Part shown: one piece after another, positions 13,060-19,585 of the stretch | Layout of the letters: each line of letters starts with the position of its first letter | How positions within the stretch are numbered: the first letter of the stretch is position 1 | From: Bacteroidales bacterium UBA1725 | GTDB lineage: Bacteria > Bacteroidota > Bacteroidia > Bacteroidales > UBA932 | Assembly (NCBI GenBank): GCA_002315815.1 | Contig: DCIN01000062.1 | Coordinates: 1 to 19,585, forward strand | Length of the DNA: 19,585 nucleotides | Direction: 5' to 3' | Translations under genes and position numbers: made by a program | Notes under the pieces: generated by a model | The model's database searches: none | What the model was told of the DNA's origin: nothing | What the model saw: only the letters and a program-made list of their open reading frames with translations

Positions 13060-14151
13060 ATGAAAAAGTATTTTTATGTTGCGGCTGTTGCCGCTATTGC
13101 CCTGACGGGTTGTGCGAAAACGGATGTAGCTGTTTCAGAAGAGGGAGACAGGGTGATATCTTTTGACACCTACACTCAGAGGACTTCCACTAGAGCTTCG
13201 GTAATCACCACCGACACTCTCAAGGCTTCTGCTTCCGGCTTCGGTGTCTTTGCATATTATACTGCCCAGAACAACTACTCATCGTCCACCAAACCCGATT
13301 TTATGTACGATCAGGCGGTCGTTTACAATCAGGGTACTTCCAAATGGGAGTATTCTCCCGTCAAATTCTGGCCCAACAAGACCGGGGACAAGGTTTCATT
13401 CTTTGCCTACGCTCCCAAAGCTGACAGTCATATATCCAACATATCCGGCAACAATGTCGCCGGTGACCCTACAATGACCTTCTCCATTGATACGGCCATT
13501 GTAAGACAGATTGATTTCCTCGTTGCCGATCCTATGACAAATCTGACAAAGCAGCAGGTGGGCGGCAAGGTTTCCTTCAACTTCAAGCACGCTCTTTCCC
13601 GTATCGGACTCAAGGTCCAGGCTGTAGTGGATTTCGTCAATCCCGACGCTGATGGCGACGATGACGATGACAACACCTCTTCCCAACTCGACACCAACAC
13701 TACGATTACCATCAATGAGGTCAAACTCATAGGCGATTTCGCCAAGAGCGGTTCTGTCAATCTGAATACACGCGCGTGGACCCTCAGTTCACAACACGAC
13801 ACTGCTTTTGTATGGAAATCGGCCAATATGGTTCCTTCTGTCCGCAGCCACGTCACCAGTGAAATTCAGGATCTCGTTTCAGACGGCAATTATCTTATGA
13901 TATTCCCCGCCACTATGAACTGCAAGCTTATGGTTGATTATACAGTGAGCACCAACGATTCTGCTCTCCAGAACTGCTCAGTTATGAACAACGTTGTTCT
14001 TTCCTCCCCCTTCCCATATACTTTCGACGCGGGAAAAGCCTACAGTATCAATATACATATCGGTCTGACATCCGTACAGTTTGATGTGAACGTCACTCCT
14101 TGGGATGTGGTCACGCCGGGCGTGGTTGTCAACGCTCCCGTCAATTCATAA
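13060..14151 (+). CDS. Fimbrillin family lipoprotein (Mfa-like/FimA-like subunit 1)
   Basis: From the ATG at 13060 the protein has 363 residues. A GTG-free 12-residue extension from 13024 is possible, but MKKYFYVAAVAAIALTGC is an ideal type II signal with Cys18. Fimbrillin hallmarks are FWPNKTGDKVSFFAYAPK, QIDFLVADP, VSFNFKHALSRIGLKV, LMIFPATM and the C-terminal strand region FDVNVTPWDVV. In this family the signal lipid is removed with the first strand by a protease, and the next subunit's strand fills the groove. STRAS with Arg45-Ala46 is in the right place for that cut (P. gingivalis FimA is cut after Arg46). A DADGDDDDD stretch could bind calcium. It starts 32 bp after the preceding stop. 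Confidence 0.85.
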   Translation: MKKYFYVAAVAAIALTGCAKTDVAVSEEGDRVISFDTYTQRTSTRASVITTDTLKASASGFGVFAYYTAQNNYSSSTKPDFMYDQAVVYNQGTSKWEYSPVKFWPNKTGDKVSFFAYAPKADSHISNISGNNVAGDPTMTFSIDTAIVRQIDFLVADPMTNLTKQQVGGKVSFNFKHALSRIGLKVQAVVDFVNPDADGDDDDDNTSSQLDTNTTITINEVKLIGDFAKSGSVNLNTRAWTLSSQHDTAFVWKSANMVPSVRSHVTSEIQDLVSDGNYLMIFPATMNCKLMVDYTVSTNDSALQNCSVMNNVVLSSPFPYTFDAGKAYSINIHIGLTSVQFDVNVTPWDVVTPGVVVNAPVNS

Positions 14152-14187
14152 CGGATTCTCAAGCATATCCAGTCGTTTTTCACACCA

Positions 14188-15138
14188 ATGAAACAATTGC
14201 TCATCATATCGGCCTCCGCTCTCATTCTTTTCTTCTCCTGCAGCAAGGAGAACGTTGTCCACGTTGAGGGGATGTCGGAAGACGGCCGTTATGCGATGCA
14301 GTTCTCCTCCTATCTCCTGCAGTCCAAAAATTCCGTTCCAAAGAAGGGATCAAGCGGCACCAAAGCTCAGGGAGATCCTCAGGCAAATCCGCTCGGAGAC
14401 GGAGGAACTTTCAATATGAGGGCCTGGTATAATCCTCAATCCTCTCCGCGCAGGCTTTTCTATTCCTGTGTGAATTACAGTTGGGACAACAACAGGTATT
14501 TTGTCTCAAATCCAACCTACTACTGGCCGGCAAACGGTACTATGGATTTCTGTGCTGTGTCGCCTTCGGTTTTCGTCCCCGACACTGTTGTGAGAGTGAC
14601 TGTTACAGATGGACAGACGGATTTCCTCACCGCATCCCAGTTCGGATGTACACGCAGCACTTTGTCCAGTCTGGTTTTCGGACACAAACTCAACAAAATA
14701 TCGTTCAAGGCAATAGGTTCAGACACAACGCTGCGCTATCAGGTGGACAGCATTTCAATCAATGTCTCCAACTCAGTGGCGGATTACGTCTATTCGACAG
14801 ATTCCTGGACCAATCCTTCCACCCAAAGGACATATTCCTGTTTCTCCTCAGCACAGACTGTTCCGGCCGGAACCAGTACCCCTATGCCATTACAGGGTTC
14901 ATTGATGCTGCTTCCTTCGCAGTCCAGTCTCGAGATGACAATCAGGTTCAAGTCATTTTACGGTTCGGTATGTCTGCACGATGCCCAGCATACCATTGAT
15001 CTCAGTTCAAGTCTGGTGAAATGGGGCATCAACAAGCACCTTTGCTATACATTTGTCCTCGGTGCCGGCGATGTCATCGTCTTCTCTGCTGAGAGTGACA
15101 GTTGGGCGGACGGCGGGGCTGTTATATTTCAGAATTAA
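14188..15138 (+). CDS. Fimbrillin family lipoprotein (subunit 2)
   Basis: This 316-residue protein has a type II signal MKQLLIISASALILFFSC with Cys18. Family motifs are YYWPANGTMDFCAVSP, TDFLTASQF, VFGHKLNKISFKA and LQGSLMLLPSQSS, with a C-terminal strand region VIVFSAESDSWADGG in place of the usual PWD. The SSGTKAQG segment (Lys59-Ala60) is a candidate processing site. The extended basic Ser/Lys-rich segment before it (about 46-60) is longer than in its neighbours. It lies 36 bp after subunit 1 and 30 bp before subunit 3, so all are probably co-transcribed. Its position in the fibre is unknown. Confidence 0.8.
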   Translation: MKQLLIISASALILFFSCSKENVVHVEGMSEDGRYAMQFSSYLLQSKNSVPKKGSSGTKAQGDPQANPLGDGGTFNMRAWYNPQSSPRRLFYSCVNYSWDNNRYFVSNPTYYWPANGTMDFCAVSPSVFVPDTVVRVTVTDGQTDFLTASQFGCTRSTLSSLVFGHKLNKISFKAIGSDTTLRYQVDSISINVSNSVADYVYSTDSWTNPSTQRTYSCFSSAQTVPAGTSTPMPLQGSLMLLPSQSSLEMTIRFKSFYGSVCLHDAQHTIDLSSSLVKWGINKHLCYTFVLGAGDVIVFSAESDSWADGGAVIFQN

Positions 15139-15168
15139 GCTACTAACAATATTAATATCTATTACTTT

Positions 15169-16071
15169 ATGAAAAAAACTCTTTTGATTTTCGCTGCAGC
15201 AGCAGCTCTTCTTGCAGGATGCACGAAGAACGATGTTGTATCTTTCGACTCCGACCGGGCGATTGCGTTCTCCGGTTATTCCGGAAGGGCCGTTTCCAAG
15301 GCCTATGCTGATTATGCTGTTTCCAATGGTTTCCGTGCTTTGGGAATGCTTAATGACACTACTGTCTATTTTAATGATACATTCTCGAACTTGATTTCCA
15401 CCAGCGGCAGTTCAGCTACCTATTATTGGCCGAATATGACCACTAACAAGCTCAGTTTCTTTGCAGTGGCACCTTCTACAACTAATTTTACCACCGTTTC
15501 TGGGAGCTCAACTGTCAAAATTGACGATTTTACTGCCGATGGTGAGACTGATCTTGTTGTTGCCAAGACTGCCCCATACACTTCCATCGTCGATACTATT
15601 CCGCTTCAATTCAATCACGCATTGGCAAAGATTGCGAAGGTTGTGCTTAAAACAAGAGCTGGAGACGGCACTGCCACTTCCGGCTATAAATATTTCGTAG
15701 ACAGCCTCAAGATTAACGGTTATTCCACAGGTGATTATACCCTTAATACTTCGGATTGGTCTGATACCACCAATAAAACCGATTATTACTACATAACATC
15801 AGTAAAAACTTTGAATGGCGATTTCGGTACTGATACTCTCAATACAACCTATGCTGTTCTTCCTCAGAAAGTCAGCCTTAGTGTCAAATATCACATTGAG
15901 ACAGCCGGTGGAACAACTATTATGAGTTCTAGGACCAAAACAGGTGCTACTGTAATTCAAGCCGGAAATGCCTATATTTTCAACGTCACGCTTCCCGGTG
16001 ATGCTCTTACCCCTATTAAGTTCAACGCCGATGTAACACCTTGGGTTAATGTAGGTGGTATCGACTTATAG
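15169..16071 (+). CDS. Fimbrillin family lipoprotein (subunit 3, candidate major shaft subunit)
   Basis: This 300-residue protein is the most compact and regular fimbrillin here. It has signal MKKTLLIFAAAAALLAGC with Cys18, YYWPNMTTNKLSFFAVAPS, TDLVVAKTAPY, LQFNHALAKIAKVVL, YAVLPQKVSLSVKY and the C-terminal FNADVTPWVNVGG. The protein is rich in Thr, Ser, Asp and Tyr. GRAVSKAYA (Arg40-Ala41, Lys44-Ala45) offers two candidate cuts for strand removal. Codon choice is visibly more A/T-ending than in the flanking genes. A structured spacer follows it, as expected if it is made in excess over downstream subunits. Major-subunit status is inference. Confidence 0.85.
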   Translation: MKKTLLIFAAAAALLAGCTKNDVVSFDSDRAIAFSGYSGRAVSKAYADYAVSNGFRALGMLNDTTVYFNDTFSNLISTSGSSATYYWPNMTTNKLSFFAVAPSTTNFTTVSGSSTVKIDDFTADGETDLVVAKTAPYTSIVDTIPLQFNHALAKIAKVVLKTRAGDGTATSGYKYFVDSLKINGYSTGDYTLNTSDWSDTTNKTDYYYITSVKTLNGDFGTDTLNTTYAVLPQKVSLSVKYHIETAGGTTIMSSRTKTGATVIQAGNAYIFNVTLPGDALTPIKFNADVTPWVNVGGIDL

Positions 16072-16108
16072 TCTTTTTCGGGTATTTTCCCGTAATTGAA
16101 ATCTTTTC

Positions 16109-16135
16109 CCCCTCCGGCCTGACCGCCGGTCGGGG
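16109..16135 (+). terminator. GC-rich hairpin in the spacer after subunit 3
   Basis: CCCC (16109-16112) and CCGGC (16114-16118) pair with GCCGG (16125-16129) and GGGG (16132-16135), with a small internal loop and a 6-base apex ctgacc. An additional small pairing CGGG/CCCG lies at 16079-16092. There is no T-run after the main stem, so full termination is unlikely. It may attenuate transcription or protect the 3' end of the upstream mRNA. It is the longest spacer within the operon (97 bp). Confidence 0.45.
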
Positions 16136-16168
16136 AGCAAGTCCTGAGGGACAAATTGTTTGGATTGA

Positions 16169-17254
16169 ATGAAACGATTTGCTGTTATTTTGTTGCTGCT
16201 TGCCTGTGCTGTACTGCCTTCCTGCCGGAAGACAGGGTTGGGGGATAGCGATGATGGAAAGATATTGTTCAGAATAGCCGGCGACTGGAGAGACGGAACC
16301 AAGGGCCGTGACGAATTGGACAGTCTGAATTTGAACCATTTCATCACTTTCGCTACCATTCATCAGAATCCTACCTTCGGAAACGGGGACAGAATAGGGA
16401 ACTACTTTTTCGGAAGGCCTGCCAGATCGCAAGGTAACGGTGAATTCTGTCTTGATACGGTGGCGTACTGGCCGGCAAGTGGTTACGGCTACCTTTCATT
16501 CTTTGCCTATACTCCTGCAGCGCAGGTAAGGATTGATGCTAATCAGCAGGATTCACTTGTCATACGCTTTGAACAATATTCAACGGTAACCAGTCAGGTG
16601 GATTTCTGTGTCGCAGAACCTGTTTTGGGCAGATCCGCACCTCCTTTCAATCCTGTTCCCCTCAATTTCAGACATACTCTGACAAACATCGAATTTGCAG
16701 CGAAGTATGTGGATCCCAGTAATATTCTTGATTCACTCGGGTACTCTGTAAGGTTGGACTCCATCAGAGTTTCCAATGTTGTCGGAACCCGTGATATAGT
16801 GATAAAGCCAGATTCGACTTTTTTTCATTGGAAGGACAACATATCATCGCACAGCAAAGTCGATTATCTGATAACAAGAGTCGGTTCCCAATTGTCACAA
16901 AACCTTCTTGACACTGTTCTGACTGTTTCCACACTGGCTGATGGCCGTATGTATCTTCTGCCACAGAAGCTCGATGAAAACGCCTCAGTAAAAGTCACTT
17001 TTTCTCTTGGTACCCAAGTATATCAGCGCGGCGTCACAAGGTTTTATACAGTTGCTACTTTCACTGAGCAGTTGTCTCTTCCACGATATGCCGACGACAC
17101 TCCGGAATGGAGACCGGCACAAAAAGTAAGATATAATTTGACAATCGATCTTTCAAATATCAAGAAGTTTGAAGTCAAGGCTTCTGTGTATGAAGGCCAT
17201 TGGCACGATGACTGGCAAGATGCAGAACCCATAACTCCCCGTATTATAGAATGA
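16169..17254 (+). CDS. Fimbrillin-like lipoprotein (subunit 4)
   Basis: This 361-residue lipoprotein has signal MKRFAVILLLLACAVLPSC with Cys19. Fimbrillin motifs are present: AYWPASGYGYLSFFAYTPA, SQVDFCVAEPV, LNFRHTLTNIEFAA and RMYLLPQKLD. The C-terminal strand is replaced by VKASVYEGHWHDDWQ and an acidic tail. GTKGRDE (Lys45, Arg47) is a candidate processing site. It is followed by a 4-bp ATGA overlap with the next gene, so subunits 4 and 5 are translationally coupled. It is probably a minor subunit, judged by divergence and its location after the hairpin. Confidence 0.78.
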   Translation: MKRFAVILLLLACAVLPSCRKTGLGDSDDGKILFRIAGDWRDGTKGRDELDSLNLNHFITFATIHQNPTFGNGDRIGNYFFGRPARSQGNGEFCLDTVAYWPASGYGYLSFFAYTPAAQVRIDANQQDSLVIRFEQYSTVTSQVDFCVAEPVLGRSAPPFNPVPLNFRHTLTNIEFAAKYVDPSNILDSLGYSVRLDSIRVSNVVGTRDIVIKPDSTFFHWKDNISSHSKVDYLITRVGSQLSQNLLDTVLTVSTLADGRMYLLPQKLDENASVKVTFSLGTQVYQRGVTRFYTVATFTEQLSLPRYADDTPEWRPAQKVRYNLTIDLSNIKKFEVKASVYEGHWHDDWQDAEPITPRIIE

Positions 17255-18336
17255 TATCAGCTAATTTTACAAATACAACCGGATTATTGGTGTCGTCATT
17301 TTTAGTACTGACGTCTTTATTGTCTTGTGAACCGGAACAGACAGTCTATAATCCTGTCACTGATTATGATGGTTTCACCACACTTGTACCGCTTGTCTCT
17401 ATCGAAAACGTTGTTCCCCACGATCGTGTCGGTAACTCAGACAACGGGACCAAATCCTGTGTGTTTACGGGAAGGGATTTCAAGAAGGGTGATTCATTTT
17501 CGCTTTGGATATGCAATTCAGATGATTATACGTCATACAACAGGGGATCAACAAACATTAAAGTATCTTTCGACTCTAATAATGCTTTGGTTTACTCCCA
17601 CGATTCGGATCTCAGTGGAACCTTCAGCAAGGTGTTGCTCAAACAAATCAGCACTGATAAACCATATGCTGACATTTATGCTTTTGCTCCTCACGTCCAG
17701 TCGATAGAGGACATTACAAACATCCCTTTTGAAGTTCGTGACGGCAACGATTGGATGTACGCCGTTCAGAATCATCCCGATTCCACGAGCAACAAGAACA
17801 AACAGATACAGGGCGTCTTCTATTCCATTCAGACACAATTCTATTTCCGCCATCTGATGTCGCTCCTTGAATTCAATGTCCAATGTAAATACCCAGGCTC
17901 CGGTAACCTTTCATTATCGAGCATCAACATCAAGCCAAATATTTATTCCAGTGGTGTTTTCAATGCCATTCAAGGTACAGTGACTCCAACTGACTCCGCT
18001 ACCCTATCTCTGCCTCCTGTAGTAGATACGAAAGTTACAACCACTCCGGCTACCGCACGTGTTCTCCTCATTCCCCAGACATTCTCTGCATCTGACACTT
18101 TGACCTTCGGGTTCAATTTCAACGGTCTGTCACCTTTCGGTGTTTCCGGTGGAAAAGATATTCTGAGTTTTGATGTCCCTGCCACTGAATTGCTGATTCC
18201 CGGCGACAACACTTATGGCTTCAAGGCTGGATACAGGTACTCATTCGATATCGAAATTGAGAATTATCTCCACTTCCACGGTGTGACAATCAGCAATGTA
18301 TGGGATGTTGTCAATATGCCGATAAAAGAGCTGTAA
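17251..18336 (+). CDS. Fimbrillin-like lipoprotein (subunit 5)
   Basis: This 361-residue protein has lipobox LLSC with Cys26, but the first 26 residues contain no Lys or Arg, unusual for a signal peptide. No better start exists upstream in frame. Weaker family motifs are DIYAFAPHV, FYFRHLMSLLEFNVQ, ARVLLIPQTFS and the C-terminal HGVTISNVWDVVN. GTKSC (Lys68) is a possible processing site. It overlaps subunit 4 by 4 bp and abuts subunit 6 with no spacer. The protein is more A/T-coded than its neighbours in places. Likely a minor or tip-complex fimbrillin. Confidence 0.7.
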   Translation: MISANFTNTTGLLVSSFLVLTSLLSCEPEQTVYNPVTDYDGFTTLVPLVSIENVVPHDRVGNSDNGTKSCVFTGRDFKKGDSFSLWICNSDDYTSYNRGSTNIKVSFDSNNALVYSHDSDLSGTFSKVLLKQISTDKPYADIYAFAPHVQSIEDITNIPFEVRDGNDWMYAVQNHPDSTSNKNKQIQGVFYSIQTQFYFRHLMSLLEFNVQCKYPGSGNLSLSSINIKPNIYSSGVFNAIQGTVTPTDSATLSLPPVVDTKVTTTPATARVLLIPQTFSASDTLTFGFNFNGLSPFGVSGGKDILSFDVPATELLIPGDNTYGFKAGYRYSFDIEIENYLHFHGVTISNVWDVVNMPIKEL

Positions 18337-19422
18337 ATGATGTTGCGGTCTGTTCAATTTTCATCTTTAGCCGTCTTTTTGTTATTGTCCTTTCTGGTCG
18401 GCTGCAACGGACCGTTACCCGATCCGAATCCTGACGCATCGGATGAAGGCGTGGAGTTTGTGTTTGCAAAGTCCTCCCTGGCATCCATAGCCATTGAAGA
18501 CAGCGTCACGGTCTCAGCCCATCTGTTCTCCACACAGGATACTCTTAATCTGCAACAAGGACAGTTCGGGCAATACTTTTCACTTCGAGACACACTTGTG
18601 CCCGGGAATGTGCTTGGCGGCAGTTTTGCCCGTCAACAGTCTTACGGTCTCAGAGGTGTATCAGGTCTTTCCTACGTCATTGCTTTCGTTTCACCTGCCA
18701 CGCAACTGTCTCCTATCGGCAGCACAGGCCGTTACGGAATACCATACCGGCGGGAGATGAGTTCCCGGCTGTATTTTTCCGGACTTAAGACCATTTCGCT
18801 TGTCGGTCTGGGCTATCAGTCAGCAAACGGCAGGTCCATAAAGTATTCGTATGCCGTTGGCGAGTTGAAGGAGGCCCATTCAAAGATAAGGCTCACCATA
18901 TCGTGCGACCAGACTCTGGACAGCGTCAGTCTGAGGTCCGTGAGTGTCAGGAACCTCCTTGCGAGCGGCTGGTATCTTCCCCAGACAGGCAGGTTCTATC
19001 ACGATCCGTCACTGGAGGTATATGAGAGTGACACCATTCCTGACTTCAACTCCGTGGTTATCCGTAGAGGAGGGAGCCTGACTTCAGCCGTTACGTCGGA
19101 CATATATGCAATGTCCCAGGACTATTCCAGTGTGGATGCCAATATGCAGCCGTCCAATCCGGTTCCCAGACTGGTGCTGACGATGGCCGGAAGCAATGGA
19201 GAGGATTTGAGTGTGATGGTGCCGTTGAATGACAATTTTCCATCCCAGAGTATAATGCACTACCGGATAAACATCAAATCCCGTTGGGTGCTGGTCCGTT
19301 TGACTGTACTGCCGTGGGATGCCGTGCCGTCGGACGGAGATGTGGACGATCAGCCCACTGATGGTCTGATTATGGAGAAGGACAGTTGGATTCCCATATC
19401 AGACGAAGGTGTGATACAATAA
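18337..19422 (+). CDS. Divergent fimbrillin-like lipoprotein (subunit 6)
   Basis: This 361-residue protein has lipobox LVGC (Cys23), from the first of two adjacent ATGs. The fimbrillin resemblance is low but readable: YVIAFVSPATQ in place of FAYAP, a strand KEAHSKIRLTISC corresponding to F.H.L..I, and C-terminal YRINIKSRWVLVRLTVLPWD. The central part has no close resemblance to the neighbours. No clear processing site is seen beyond FAKSS (Lys45). It starts on the base after the previous stop. Could be a tip adhesin or adapter; function is not known. Confidence 0.65.
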   Translation: MMLRSVQFSSLAVFLLLSFLVGCNGPLPDPNPDASDEGVEFVFAKSSLASIAIEDSVTVSAHLFSTQDTLNLQQGQFGQYFSLRDTLVPGNVLGGSFARQQSYGLRGVSGLSYVIAFVSPATQLSPIGSTGRYGIPYRREMSSRLYFSGLKTISLVGLGYQSANGRSIKYSYAVGELKEAHSKIRLTISCDQTLDSVSLRSVSVRNLLASGWYLPQTGRFYHDPSLEVYESDTIPDFNSVVIRRGGSLTSAVTSDIYAMSQDYSSVDANMQPSNPVPRLVLTMAGSNGEDLSVMVPLNDNFPSQSIMHYRINIKSRWVLVRLTVLPWDAVPSDGDVDDQPTDGLIMEKDSWIPISDEGVIQ

Positions 19423-19434
19423 GATGAAGAATCA

Positions 19435-19449
19435 GGTGAGAGAATCACC
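19435..19449 (+). repeat. Small inverted repeat after subunit 6
   Basis: GGTGA (19435-19439) and TCACC (19445-19449) form a 5-bp stem with a 5-base loop, in the 44-63 base spacer before the last gene. It is too weak to call a terminator. Confidence 0.25.
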
Positions 19450-19460
19450 GGAAACAAATC

Positions 19461-19493
19461 GAAGATATGAAAGTTGAAGATATGATGAAAGTT
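19461..19493 (+). repeat. Tandem duplication over the start of the last gene
   Basis: GAAGATATGAAAGTT (19461-19475) is followed directly by GAAGATATGATGAAAGTT (19476-19493): the same unit with one extra ATG triplet. The duplicated unit contains the start codon, giving three in-frame ATGs at 19467, 19482 and 19485. Confidence 0.85.
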
Positions 19494-19585
19494 CTTGGGA
19501 TTGCGGCTTCGGCCTTTCTGCTTCTTGTGTCCTGCATCAAGGAGGAGCCGACGGTGCTGTCTGCGGGATTGCCGGAAACCGTAGG
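19482..19585 (+). CDS. Partial lipoprotein, probably a further fimbrillin operon member (cut by window end)
   Basis: The reading frame runs to the window edge. From 19482 it gives MMKVLGIAASAFLLLVSCIK..., a clear type II signal with lipobox LVSC and Cys18. The ATG at 19467 would add MKVED before it, and 19485 would drop one Met. I prefer 19482 or 19485 because a basic residue then sits right before the hydrophobic core. Only 16 residues of mature protein are visible, beginning with acidic IKEEP. By position it belongs to the fimbrial operon; the family cannot be told. Confidence 0.65.
   Translation, partial: MMKVLGIAASAFLLLVSCIKEEPTVLSAGLPETV

Noticed and set aside
19424..19477. Possible 17-codon small ORF between the last two genes
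   Set aside because: It has no initiation signal better than chance, a non-distinctive sequence, and overlaps the repeat at the next start. Too short to support.
1..19585. Insertion sequence or prophage remnants
   Set aside because: No transposase, integrase or terminal inverted repeats with target duplications were found on either strand. The transfer idea for the first four genes rests only on sequence character.

Overview
The window looks like a chromosomal segment of a member of the order Bacteroidales (phylum Bacteroidota). Three observations support this. Several intergenic regions carry the Bacteroidota promoter signature (a TAnnTTTG -7 box, and a TTTG box about 19-22 bp upstream at two of them). 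The right half is a Bacteroidales fimbrillin (FimA/Mfa-like) lipoprotein operon with DUF3575 and DUF5119-like genes. HtpG has the Bacteroidota look. I cannot place it to genus from sequence alone.

Left region (1-5490, plus strand). A tight run of degV-like, GNAT-like, plsX and acp genes (83-3390) suggests a membrane-lipid cassette: DegV proteins bind fatty acids, PlsX makes acyl-phosphate from acyl-ACP, and the ACP is its carrier. From memory, the sequences and gene order look more like Clostridia than the usual Bacteroidales plsX and acp neighbourhoods, so transfer is possible. A 14-bp hairpin separates this run from the monocistronic chaperone gene htpG. The htpG stop codon lies inside a 15-bp tandem repeat that turns into inverted repeats. 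A long bidirectional terminator follows and runs into the 3' end of a convergent tRNA-Phe gene.

Middle region (5489-11047). tRNA-Phe(GAA) is on the minus strand with a near-perfect promoter. Upstream of it is a minus-strand operon of three genes: a HAD hydrolase, an adenylate kinase fused to a WbuC-type cupin, and a secreted protein made of two tandem alpha/beta-hydrolase domains. A divergent long-chain acyl-CoA synthetase-like gene (AMP-binding) starts from its own promoter at about 9373.

Right region (11048-19585, plus strand). A promoter at 11086 drives a long fimbrial operon: DUF3575 protein, DUF5119/FimB-like lipoprotein, then six complete fimbrillin-like lipoproteins and the start of a seventh lipoprotein cut by the window edge. 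All from the second gene onward have type II signal peptides. Most fimbrillins have a Lys/Arg site 20-45 residues after the lipobox, as expected for donor-strand assembly after protease trimming. A structured 97-bp spacer follows the gene at 15169, the best candidate for the major shaft subunit. The three genes after it are each exactly 361 codons and increasingly divergent, so they are candidates for minor or tip subunits.

A recurring small-scale theme is short tandem duplication placed exactly over gene boundaries: the degV start, the plsX stop, the htpG stop, and the start of the last partial gene.
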